From assembly GCF_040187885.1 (NCBI RefSeq), contig NZ_JBDPLH010000007.1:124001-188000 (forward strand): a DNA stretch of 64,000 bases. Reading direction: 5' to 3'. Positions 17,593 to 25,194 of this stretch are shown one piece after another. The position numbers and the translations under genes were made by a program. The first letter of the stretch is position 1, and every line of letters starts with the position of its first letter. The stretch comes from Roseateles_E cavernae. GTDB taxonomy: Bacteria; Pseudomonadota; Gammaproteobacteria; Burkholderiales; Burkholderiaceae_C. The notes under the pieces are model-generated. The model was not told the origin of the DNA and searched no databases. It saw only the letters and a program-made list of their open reading frames with translations.

Positions 17593-18339
17593 TCAGCGCC
17601 CCGGCAGCTCACCCAGCGGCGGCTGGCTTTGCCAGGCCACCGAGGTGGTGGTCGGCCAAGGCCCGCCATCGGCCAGCCGCGCATTGACGCGCTGGGCCTC
17701 GCGGCAGGCCGTCTCCAGCAGCTTCACCAGGCCCTGGATCTCGGCCAGGGTCGGTTCCTGCATGGAGACGCGCAGATAGACATTGCCGCGCAGCACCATC
17801 AGCACAAAAGGCCGCTCCTCGGGCAGCAGGTCCTGGCTGGCCTGTATCAGCAGGTCGCTGAGCGCGTTCTCCAGCCAGGCCGACACCACCTCCTGGTTGA
17901 TCGCGACGGCACCGAAGCGCTCCTTGACCAGCTTGTGCGGATAGTTCTTCAGCTTGGCGAACATCACCAGCCAGCGCATCTCCTCGGGCGTGTCGGTATC
18001 GACCCGGGTCTTCAGCGTGTCGGTGTAGGCCTCGAACACCGCCTTCTCCAGCCGCTCCATCAGCGAGCGCGCCAGCACCATCATCTGCAGATCCGGGTGC
18101 AGGCCCAGCTCGCAACGCATGCGCAGCTCATTGCCTTCGATATAGCTGCGCTGCGAAGGCGCCCACTCGATGCGCAGCGCGCCGCCCGGCGCGGCCTTGG
18201 CCTGCTCGATCTGGAAGCCGCGTGCATCGCGGCTTTGGCGAAACTGCGCGCCGCGGCTGTCGGCCCAATCGGCCATGTGCTTCCATCGCGCGGCATTGGC
18301 CCGCGCGACAAACCAGCGTTTAACTTGCTTAATTAACAT
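17593..18339 (-). CDS. Conserved protein of unknown function
   Basis: I do not recognise this 248-residue protein. It has no signal peptide or membrane helix. The N-terminus is basic and aromatic (KQVKRWFVARANAARWKHMADWAD). The middle contains an ordered-looking segment (ELRMRCELGLHPDLQMMVLA) followed by helices, and the last third ends in a Pro-rich tail. It converges on the phosphotransferase gene with 3 bp between stops and is divergent from the GST gene with 39 bp between starts, so the two starts share a very short promoter region. Codon usage matches its neighbours. Met22 (MADWAD) is an alternative start. Confidence 0.7.
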   Translation of the reverse strand: MLIKQVKRWFVARANAARWKHMADWADSRGAQFRQSRDARGFQIEQAKAAPGGALRIEWAPSQRSYIEGNELRMRCELGLHPDLQMMVLARSLMERLEKAVFEAYTDTLKTRVDTDTPEEMRWLVMFAKLKNYPHKLVKERFGAVAINQEVVSAWLENALSDLLIQASQDLLPEERPFVLMVLRGNVYLRVSMQEPTLAEIQGLVKLLETACREAQRVNARLADGGPWPTTTSVAWQSQPPLGELPGR

Positions 18340-18378
18340 GGACTAGGACAATGAACTGCGCAGCGTGGAGAACAAACA

Positions 18379-19071
18379 ATGATTGAAGTCTATTCATGGC
18401 CCACACCCAATGGGCACAAAGTTCACATCATGTTGGAAGAATGTGACCTGCCGTATAAGGTGATCCCCGTGGACATCGGCGCCGGGGCCCAATTCGAGCC
18501 CGGCTTTCTGTCCATCAGCCCCAACAACAAGATTCCCGCCGTCGTCGACCCCGATGGCCCCGAGGGCAAACCGATCTCGCTGTTCGAATCGGGCGCCATT
18601 TTGCTCTACCTGGCCGGCAAGACCGGCCGCCTGCTGCCCGCCGGCACGGCGGCCAAGTACGAGGTGCTGCAATGGCTGATGTTCCAGATGGGCGGCGTTG
18701 GCCCGATGCTGGGCCAGGCCCACCACTTCCGCATCTACGCGCCCGAGAAGATCGACTACGCGATCAATCGCTACAGCAATGAGGCCCGGCGTCTTTACGG
18801 TGTCATCAACAAGCGCCTGGCCGCCAGCACCTATCTGGGCGGGCCCGAGTATTCGATCGCCGACATCGCCACCTTCCCCTGGCTGCGCTCCTGGAAGAAC
18901 CAGGGGGTGGAGCTGGGCGACTATCCGCATCTGAAAGGCTGGTTCGACGAGATCTCGGCCCGTCCGGCGGTGCAACGCGGTGTCGAGGTGCTGAGCCAGC
19001 AGCGCAAGCCCCTGGTCACCGACCAGGCCCGCGAGGTGCTGTTCGGCGCCACCCAATACAAGAAACACTGA
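18379..19071 (+). CDS. Glutathione S-transferase family protein, YfcG/YghU (Nu-class) type
   Basis: 230 residues. The N-terminal thioredoxin-like domain opens IEVYSWPTPNGHKVHIMLEE, which is diagnostic of YfcG-like enzymes: Thr near residue 8 and Asn near residue 10 replace the catalytic Cys/Ser and bind glutathione. Glutathione contacts are at NNKIPAVVD and FESGAILLYL. The all-helical C-terminal domain includes YSIADIATFPWLRSW. These proteins act as disulfide-bond reductases or glutathione-dependent peroxidases in the cytoplasm. Confidence 0.88.
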   Translation: MIEVYSWPTPNGHKVHIMLEECDLPYKVIPVDIGAGAQFEPGFLSISPNNKIPAVVDPDGPEGKPISLFESGAILLYLAGKTGRLLPAGTAAKYEVLQWLMFQMGGVGPMLGQAHHFRIYAPEKIDYAINRYSNEARRLYGVINKRLAASTYLGGPEYSIADIATFPWLRSWKNQGVELGDYPHLKGWFDEISARPAVQRGVEVLSQQRKPLVTDQAREVLFGATQYKKH

Positions 19072-19141
19072 GCGTCAGCGCGCCCCGGTCAATCCTGCTA
19101 GTCTTGCGCGGCCCGTCACTGCGAAGCTCAGGAGATGACCC

Positions 19142-19639
19142 ATGGCTCAGTTGAATGTCAACGGTGCGCTGCGCGAGTTCGAGGCCGAACCCGACACCCC
19201 GCTGCTGTGGGTGCTGCGTGAACAGCTCGGCCTGACCGGCAGCAAGTACGGCTGCGGCATCGCGCAGTGCGGTGCCTGCACCGTCCATATCGACGGCGTC
19301 CCGACACGCTCCTGCGTGCGGCCCGTCTCCACGGTCGGGAGCAGGGAAAAAATCCTCACGATCGAAGGCCTGTCGCCCGACGGCAGCCACCCGGTGCAGC
19401 GGGCCTGGGCCGCGCTGGACGTGCCGCAATGCGGCTTCTGCCAGAGCGGCATGATCATGGCGGCCGTCGCGCTGCTGAAGGAGAAACCCAGGCCCAGCGA
19501 CGCCGACATCGACGCGGCGATGAGCAATATCTGTCGCTGCGGCACCTACAACCGGGTGCGCGCCGCCATCCACCATGTGGCCGGCGGCTCCAAGCGCGCG
19601 GCCATCCCGATTCGCATCGTCGATGGGGGTGCCGCATGA
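19142..19639 (+). CDS. iorA: (2Fe-2S)-binding subunit of a molybdenum hydroxylase (IorA/isoquinoline 1-oxidoreductase alpha type)
   Basis: 165 residues, the standard small subunit of xanthine-oxidase-family enzymes. The plant-type [2Fe-2S] motif is YGCGIAQCGACTVHIDG with the downstream Cys in PTRSCVRPV. The second cluster, close to the molybdopterin, is CGFCQSG and ICRCGTYNRVRAAI. Ribosome binding site AGGAG at 8-9 nt spacing. The stop overlaps the start of the large subunit (ATGA). It passes electrons from the Mo site to a periplasmic acceptor, often a c-type cytochrome; a cytochrome c (SoxX) gene follows two genes downstream. The isoquinoline name is a family label; the substrate is unknown. 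Confidence 0.85.
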   Translation: MAQLNVNGALREFEAEPDTPLLWVLREQLGLTGSKYGCGIAQCGACTVHIDGVPTRSCVRPVSTVGSREKILTIEGLSPDGSHPVQRAWAALDVPQCGFCQSGMIMAAVALLKEKPRPSDADIDAAMSNICRCGTYNRVRAAIHHVAGGSKRAAIPIRIVDGGAA

Positions 19640-21819
19640 GCCAGACCTCGACCACGACACGCCGCCAGTTCCTGCAGCGCAGCGCCCTCGGCGGCGGCGG
19701 ACTGATGCTGGGCTTTCATGTACCGCTGCCGGCACAGGCACAGGCGCAGGCCACGGCGGCCGCGCCCGAGATCAATGCCTGGGTGCTGATCAAGCCCGAC
19801 GACAGCGTCGTGATCCGCATCGCCCGCTCCGAGATGGGCCAGGGCACGCTGACCGGCCTGGCCCAGCTGGTGGCCGAGGAGCTGGAGTGCGACTGGGCCA
19901 AGGTCACGACCGAGTACCCGACGCCCGGGCAAAACCTGGCACGTCAGCGCGCCTGGGGCAATTTCTCGACCGGTGGCAGCCGCGGCATCCGCGAGTCGCA
20001 TGACTATGTGCGCAAGGGCGGCGCCGCAGCGCGGCTGATGCTGGTCCAGGCGGCGGCCGCCGACTGGGGAGTGCCGGCCGCCGAATGCACGACGGCCAAG
20101 AGCCTGATCAGCCACAAGACCAGTGGCCGCAGCACCAGCTACGGCAAGGTGGCCGCCGCAGCCGCCAAGCTGCCCATCCCGGCCGCGGCCGAGATCAAGC
20201 TCAAGGAGCCCGGCGCCTGGACCCTGGTCGGCCAGCCGATACGCCGCCTGGACACCCGCGACAAGCTGACCGGTGCCCAGGTCTACGGCATGGACCTGAC
20301 CCTGCCCGGCATGCTCAATGCCGCGATCAAGGACTGCCCGGTGTTCGGCGGCAAGCTCAAGAGCTTCGACGCCGCCGCCACCTTGAAGCGCCCCGGCATC
20401 AAAGCCGTGCTGCCGGTCGGCGACAGTGCGGTGGCCGTGGTGGCCGATACCTGGTGGCGCGCCAAGACCGCGCTGGACCAGCTGCCCATCGTCTGGGACG
20501 AGGGTCCGAACGCCCAACTCAGCAGCGCCGCCATCACGGCGACGCTGAAGGAAGGGCTGGAGGCGAAAGACGCGGTGGCCGGCAGCAAGGTGGGCGATGC
20601 GCCGGCGGCCATCGCGGCCTCGGCCCGCCGGCTGGAGGCAGTCTACGGCTACCCCTTCCAGAACCACGCGACGATGGAGACGATGAACGCGACCGCGCGC
20701 TGGACTCCCGAGCGCTGCGAGGTCTGGACCCCGACCCAGAACGGCGAGGCCGCACTGGCCGCCGCCGCCGAGGCCGCCGGTCTGCCGCCGGCGCAGTGCG
20801 AGGTCTACAAGCTGCTGCTAGGCGGCGGCTTCGGCCGGCGCGGCGCGGTGCATGACTGGGTACGCCAAGCCGTGGCCATCGCCAGGCAAATGCCTGGCAC
20901 GCCGGTCAAGATGATCTGGTCGCGCGAGGAAGACATGCAGCACGGCCGCTACCACCCGGTGACGCAGTGCAAGCTGACGGCGGGCCTGGACGCGCAGGGC
21001 AAGATCACGGGTCTATCGATGCGCATCTCGGGCCAGTCCATCGTGGCCGGCATCTTCCCGCAGAACATCCGCGACGGCCGCGACCCGGTGGTGTTTCAGG
21101 GGCTCAACGCCGATGGCCCCGAAGGACATCTGGGCTACAAGTTCCCGGCCCTGCTGATCGAGCATGCGATGCGCAATCCGCCGGTGCCACCGGGTTTCTG
21201 GCGCGGCGTCAATCTGAACCAGAACGCGATCTATATGGAGTGCTTTCTGGACGAGATCGCCCATGCCACCCAGCGCGACCCGCTGGCGCTGCGCCGCGAG
21301 CTGCTGGCCGGCTCGCCCAAGCACCTGGCGGTCTTGAACGCGGTGGCCGACAAGGCCGGCTGGGGCCGACCCGCGCCCCAGGGCCACCATCGCGGCCTGG
21401 CCCAGATCATGGGCTTCGGCAGCTATGTCGCGGCCTGCGCCGAGGTCTCGGTCGGGCCCAAGGGCGCGCTGAAGATCCATCGCATCGTCGCCGCCACCGA
21501 CTGCGGCCATGCGGTCAACCCGCAGCAGATCGAGGCCCAGGTCGAGGGCAGCTTTGTCTACGGCCTGTCGGCCGCCTTGTTCGGCGAATGCACAGTCAAG
21601 AACGGCCGCATCGAGCAGAGCAATTTCCACGACTATCGGGTGCTGAAGATGGCGCACATGCCCAAGGTCGAGACGGTGGTGATGCCCTCGGGCGGCTTCT
21701 GGGGCGGGGTCGGCGAGCCCACCATCGCGGTGGCCGCGCCGGCGGTGCTGAATGCGATCTTCGCGGCCACCGGCAAGCGCATCCGTCAGCTGCCGCTGAA
21801 GGATCAGCTGGCGGCCTGA
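19636..21819 (+). CDS. iorB: Molybdopterin-binding large subunit (IorB type), Tat-exported
   Basis: 727 residues. A Tat signal (RRQFLQRSALGGGGLMLG) shows that the folded Mo enzyme is exported to the periplasm. The family duplication is present: an opening segment with RIARSEMGQGTLTGLAQLVAEEL, then repeated molybdopterin domains with LGGGFGRRGAVHDWV and the C-terminal GGFWGGVGEPTIAVAAPAVLNA containing the likely catalytic Glu (GVGEP). The start is set by the overlap with iorA. The longer frame beginning inside iorA is rejected. The stop is 5 bp before soxX, so the oxidoreductase and the Sox genes appear co-transcribed. Substrate unknown: aldehydes or N-heterocycles are known for relatives. Confidence 0.86.
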   Translation: MSQTSTTTRRQFLQRSALGGGGLMLGFHVPLPAQAQAQATAAAPEINAWVLIKPDDSVVIRIARSEMGQGTLTGLAQLVAEELECDWAKVTTEYPTPGQNLARQRAWGNFSTGGSRGIRESHDYVRKGGAAARLMLVQAAAADWGVPAAECTTAKSLISHKTSGRSTSYGKVAAAAAKLPIPAAAEIKLKEPGAWTLVGQPIRRLDTRDKLTGAQVYGMDLTLPGMLNAAIKDCPVFGGKLKSFDAAATLKRPGIKAVLPVGDSAVAVVADTWWRAKTALDQLPIVWDEGPNAQLSSAAITATLKEGLEAKDAVAGSKVGDAPAAIAASARRLEAVYGYPFQNHATMETMNATARWTPERCEVWTPTQNGEAALAAAAEAAGLPPAQCEVYKLLLGGGFGRRGAVHDWVRQAVAIARQMPGTPVKMIWSREEDMQHGRYHPVTQCKLTAGLDAQGKITGLSMRISGQSIVAGIFPQNIRDGRDPVVFQGLNADGPEGHLGYKFPALLIEHAMRNPPVPPGFWRGVNLNQNAIYMECFLDEIAHATQRDPLALRRELLAGSPKHLAVLNAVADKAGWGRPAPQGHHRGLAQIMGFGSYVAACAEVSVGPKGALKIHRIVAATDCGHAVNPQQIEAQVEGSFVYGLSAALFGECTVKNGRIEQSNFHDYRVLKMAHMPKVETVVMPSGGFWGGVGEPTIAVAAPAVLNAIFAATGKRIRQLPLKDQLAA

Positions 21820-21824
21820 GCGCG

Positions 21825-22220
21825 ATGCTGCTGGCCACCTTGCTGCTGGCGTCGGCGAGCGCCGTCGATGCCATCCCCGAGCCGCTGCAAGGGCTGCAGG
21901 GCGATGCGCAGCGCGGCCGCGCCATCGTCGCGAGCCGCCAGAGCGGACTGTGCCTGCTGTGCCACAGCGCACCGATTCCCGAGGAGCGCTTCCAAGGCAC
22001 GCTGGCGCCCAGCTTGGCGGGTGCCGGTGCGCGCTGGAGCGCCGGCCAGCTGCGCCTGCGCATCGTCGACAGCCAGCGCATCAACCCCGACTCCATCATG
22101 CCGGCCTATCACCGCGTCGACGGCCTGAACCAGGTCGGCCGCGACTGGCGCGGCCAACCGGTGCTCGATGCCCAGCAGGTCGAGGATGTCGTGGCCTATC
22201 TGCAGACCTTGAAGGACTGA
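21825..22220 (+). CDS. soxX: Sulfur-oxidation c-type cytochrome SoxX
   Basis: 131 residues. A hydrophobic N-terminal export signal (LLATLLLASASAVDA) is followed by a monoheme domain with CLLCH (Cys43, Cys46, His47) and a likely axial Met in SIMPAYHRVDG (Met92). Segments EERFQGTLAPSLAGAGARW and QVEDVVAYLQTLK are typical SoxX. With SoxA it forms the SoxXA complex that links thiosulfate oxidatively to the SoxY cysteine in the periplasm. The start has no strong ribosome binding site and may depend on translation of iorB ending 5 bp upstream. Confidence 0.9.
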   Translation: MLLATLLLASASAVDAIPEPLQGLQGDAQRGRAIVASRQSGLCLLCHSAPIPEERFQGTLAPSLAGAGARWSAGQLRLRIVDSQRINPDSIMPAYHRVDGLNQVGRDWRGQPVLDAQQVEDVVAYLQTLKD

Positions 22221-22223
22221 GGC

Positions 22224-22655
22224 ATGGACCGCTCGCGCCGTCTTTGCCTGGGTCTGGGCATGAGCCTGGTGCTGCGGCCGGCCGACGCCACACCCGAGGC
22301 GCTGCGCGCGGCGGTCGCCGGCTTTGCCGCCGGCACGTCGGTCCAGCGCGGCCGCATCACGCTGGAGATCGCGCCCCTGGTCGAGAACGGCAACGCCGTG
22401 CCCATCAGCATCACCGTCGACAGCCCGATGACGGCCACCGACCATGTGCGCGAGATCGCGCTGTTCACCGCGCAGAACCCGCAGCTGGAGGTGCTGCATT
22501 GCCGGCTGGGCCCGCACGCCGGCCGGGCGGCGCTGTCGACCCGCATCCGGCTGGCCACCAGCCAGCAGATTGTTGCGCTGGCGCGCCTGTCCGATGGCAG
22601 CTGCTGGCAGGCTGGCGCCGATGTGGTGGTCACGCTGGCCGCCTGCGTGGAGTAG
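22224..22655 (+). CDS. soxY: Thiosulfate-carrier protein SoxY (variant C-terminus)
   Basis: 143 residues. A twin-arginine-like N-terminus (SRRLCLGLGM) precedes a SoxY carrier domain (ITLEIAPLVENGNAVPISITV, DHVREIALFTAQNP). SoxY carries sulfur intermediates on the thiol of its C-terminal swinging arm. The usual end is GGCGG; here it is TLAACVE, so the carrier Cys (Cys141) is retained but the flanking glycines are replaced by Ala-Ala and Val-Glu. Additional cysteines are at 93 and 127. It sits 3 bp after soxX and 6 bp before soxZ. Confidence 0.88.
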   Translation: MDRSRRLCLGLGMSLVLRPADATPEALRAAVAGFAAGTSVQRGRITLEIAPLVENGNAVPISITVDSPMTATDHVREIALFTAQNPQLEVLHCRLGPHAGRAALSTRIRLATSQQIVALARLSDGSCWQAGADVVVTLAACVE

Positions 22656-22661
22656 CAAGCC

Positions 22662-22982
22662 ATGGCTCGCACGCTGATCACCCTGCCCGCCAGTGCGCCG
22701 CGCGGCAGCATCATCGAGGTCCGCACCTTGATCGCGCATCCGATGGAGACCGGCTACCGGCGCGACGGCGACGGCAGCCTGCTGCCGCGCAACATCCTGC
22801 GCCGCTTCGAGTGCCGCTACAACGGCGAACTCGTTTTCAGCACCGAGCTGTTCGCCGCCATCGCCGCCAACCCCTATCTGGCCTTCCCGCTGCGGGTCGG
22901 CGACAGCGGCACGCTGAGCTTCAGCTGGACCGGCGATCAGGGCTTCGCGCAGACCGAGACCGTCACGCTGACCGCGACATGA
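22662..22982 (+). CDS. soxZ: Sulfur-oxidation protein SoxZ
   Basis: 106 residues, an immunoglobulin-like beta sandwich that pairs with SoxY. Family landmarks are the GSIIEVRTLIAHPMETGYRRD segment near the N-terminus, FECRYNGELVFSTELF, and the C-terminal GTLSFSWTGDQG. There is no signal peptide, as expected, because SoxZ is exported in complex with SoxY. The stop overlaps the soxA start (ATGA). Confidence 0.92.
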   Translation: MARTLITLPASAPRGSIIEVRTLIAHPMETGYRRDGDGSLLPRNILRRFECRYNGELVFSTELFAAIAANPYLAFPLRVGDSGTLSFSWTGDQGFAQTETVTLTAT

Positions 22983-23713
22983 AGGCCTGGCCGGCGCTGC
23001 TGCTCGCGACCGCCCTGCCCGCCGGCGCAGGCTCGGGCTTCGAGCAGCTGAGCCCGGCGCTGCAAGCCATGCAGCGCGACGACGCCCAGAACCCGGCCAT
23101 GCTGTGGGTGCAGGACGGCGCCCAGCTGTGGGCGCGCGGCCCCGACAAGGCCTGCGCCTCCTGCCATGGCGATGCGAAGCAGAGCATGGTCGGCGTGGCC
23201 GCCCGCTACCCGGCCTTCGACAGCCGCACAGCCGGGCCGCTGAACCTGGCCCAGCGCATCAACCAGTGCCGCAGCGTCCACCAGGGCCGGCCGCCCTGGC
23301 CGGCCGAGAGCGCCGAGCTGCTGGGGCTGACGGCCTTCATCGGCCTGCAATCGCGTGGCCTGCCGCTGGCGCCGCCCACCGACGCGCGGCTGGAGCCGGC
23401 GCGCGCGCGGGGTCAGGTCTTGTTCAACGCCCGCATCGGCCAGCTCCATCTGAGCTGCGCGATCTGCCATCAGGCGAACGTCGGACAGCGTCTGGCCGGC
23501 AGCCTGATACCGCCAGGCCATGTCAACGGCTACCCGCTGTACCGGCTGGAATGGCAGGGCATGGGTTCGCTGCAGCGCCGGCTGCGCAACTGCATGAGCG
23601 GGGTGCGGGCCGAACCCTTCGCCTGGGATGCGCAGGAACTGCTCGATCTGGAGCTCTATCTGGCCCGGCGCGGCGCCGGTCTGGCCATGGAGACACCGGC
23701 CGTGCGGCCCTGA
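22979..23713 (+). CDS. soxA: Sulfur-oxidation diheme cytochrome SoxA
   Basis: 244 residues. N-terminal signal (WPALLLATALPAGAG). Two heme motifs are seen, CASCH (Cys59-His63) and CAICH (Cys160-His164), so this is a diheme SoxA. The catalytic Cys, which becomes the persulfide-modified heme ligand in known SoxA proteins, is Cys205 in LRNCMSGVRAEPF. The substrate-side context HVNGYPLYRLEWQGMGSLQRR is conserved in the family. It works with SoxX. The start overlaps soxZ; the longer frame reading from inside soxX/soxY is rejected. Confidence 0.92.
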   Translation: MKAWPALLLATALPAGAGSGFEQLSPALQAMQRDDAQNPAMLWVQDGAQLWARGPDKACASCHGDAKQSMVGVAARYPAFDSRTAGPLNLAQRINQCRSVHQGRPPWPAESAELLGLTAFIGLQSRGLPLAPPTDARLEPARARGQVLFNARIGQLHLSCAICHQANVGQRLAGSLIPPGHVNGYPLYRLEWQGMGSLQRRLRNCMSGVRAEPFAWDAQELLDLELYLARRGAGLAMETPAVRP

Positions 23714-23766
23714 GCTTGGGCGGCACGGGCTCCGATATGCTCAAGCGCTCACCAAGGACAGCTGCC

Positions 23767-25194
23767 ATGCCTCACCACCGCCTGATCATTCTCGGCGCCG
23801 GCACCGCCGGCCTCAGCGCCTACAAGCAGGCCCGCGAACTCAGCGAGGACATCCTGCTGATCGACCCGGGCCCGCTGGGCACGACCTGCGCGCGGGTCGG
23901 CTGCATGCCGTCCAAGGCCTTGCTGCAGGTGGCGCGCGAGGTCCATGCCAGCCACGGCCTGTACCGGCGCGAGCTGTTCAAAGGCCCCCGGCCCGCGCTG
24001 GACTCGGCGGCCGTGATGCAGCAGGTGCGCGGGCTGCGCGACCACTTCGTCAGCGGCCCGGTGCGCGCTGTCGAGAAGATGGGCACGCACTATCTGCAGG
24101 CCAGCGCCCGTTTCGTCGCCCCGGACCGCCTCGAGGCGCGCAGCGCCGCCGGCGTCAAGTTGTTCAGCGCCGATGCCATCATCGTCGCCACCGGCAGCCG
24201 GCCCCTGCTGCCACCGGCCTGGCAGGCCTTCGGCAGCCGGGTGCTCACCAGCGACAGCTTGTTCGAGCTGCCGACCTTGCCAGCGCGGCTGGCCGTGGTC
24301 GGCCTGGGTGCGCTGGGCTGCGAGCTCGGCCAGGCGCTGGCGATGCTGGGTGTCGAGGTCCACGCCTTCGGGCGCGGCGGCGCCCGTGTGGCCGGCATGG
24401 CCCAGCCCGAGCTCGCCGCCTTGGCGCACAAGGCGCTGGCCGAGCATGTCACGATGCATCAAGGCCATGAGGCTCGTTTGCGAGCCGCCGACCCGGGCCT
24501 GGTGGTTGAGTTCGGCGCGCAGCGCATCGAGGTCGACGCGGTACTGGCCGCGCTGGGCCGCACGCCGGCCGTCGAGGGGCTGAACCTGGCCGCGCTGGGC
24601 CTGCCGCTCGATGCCCGGGGCCTGCCGGCCATCGATGCGCAAAGCCTGCGCGCCGGTGACACGGCGGTGTTCTTTGCCGGCGATGTCAACGCGCTGACGC
24701 CGCTGATGCACGAGGCGGCCGACGACGGCCGGCTGGCGGCCTGGTATGCGCTGCATCCGCAGGCCCCATGCCTGGCCCGCCGCACGCCGCTGGCCATCAC
24801 CTTTACCGAGCCGCCGATGGCACGCTGCGGCCTCGGCCAGGCGGAGCTGCCGGCCGGCGCGCTGACCGGCCGCAGCAACTTCGGCACCCAGGGACGCTCG
24901 GTCATCATGGGCCAGAGCCATGGCCTGATGCTGGTCCATGCCGACGCCGGCGGTCGGCTGATCGGCGCCGAGATGGTGTGCGCAGGCGCCGAGCATCTGG
25001 GCCACGAACTGGCCTGGCTGATACAGCACGGTGTCGACGTGATCGCGGCCCTGCAACTGCCTTTTTATCACCCGGTGCTCGAAGAAGGCCTGCGCAGCGC
25101 GCTGCAGGACATCCGGCGCCAGCTGCCCGCGCGCGAGCGCCGCCCTGACCTGCCCTTGTGCGGCCAGTCGGACGAGGGCTTGCCCGGCGTCTAG
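23767..25194 (+). CDS. Dihydrolipoyl-dehydrogenase-like pyridine nucleotide-disulfide oxidoreductase
   Basis: 475 residues. An FAD-binding motif at the N-terminus (LIILGAGTAGLSAYKQA) is followed by the redox-active disulfide CARVGCMPSK, then the NAD(P) dinucleotide-binding motif (AVVGLGALGCELGQAL) and a second FAD contact (VFFAGDVN). The C-terminal dimer domain ends with FYHPVLEEGL, supplying the His-Glu base pair. The length and the CxxxxC motif fit lipoamide dehydrogenase relatives. It follows soxA by 53 bp with its own ribosome binding site (AAGGACA). No 2-oxo-acid dehydrogenase genes are nearby, so a role linked to the Sox cluster or to thiol redox balance is possible but is inference. 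The stop overlaps the convergent kinase gene by 4 bp. Confidence 0.82.
   Translation: MPHHRLIILGAGTAGLSAYKQARELSEDILLIDPGPLGTTCARVGCMPSKALLQVAREVHASHGLYRRELFKGPRPALDSAAVMQQVRGLRDHFVSGPVRAVEKMGTHYLQASARFVAPDRLEARSAAGVKLFSADAIIVATGSRPLLPPAWQAFGSRVLTSDSLFELPTLPARLAVVGLGALGCELGQALAMLGVEVHAFGRGGARVAGMAQPELAALAHKALAEHVTMHQGHEARLRAADPGLVVEFGAQRIEVDAVLAALGRTPAVEGLNLAALGLPLDARGLPAIDAQSLRAGDTAVFFAGDVNALTPLMHEAADDGRLAAWYALHPQAPCLARRTPLAITFTEPPMARCGLGQAELPAGALTGRSNFGTQGRSVIMGQSHGLMLVHADAGGRLIGAEMVCAGAEHLGHELAWLIQHGVDVIAALQLPFYHPVLEEGLRSALQDIRRQLPARERRPDLPLCGQSDEGLPGV

Noticed and set aside
19636..21819. Large subunit as SoxB or SoxC
   Set aside because: The motifs are those of xanthine-oxidase-type molybdopterin proteins, not the dimanganese SoxB nor the sulfite-oxidase fold of SoxC.
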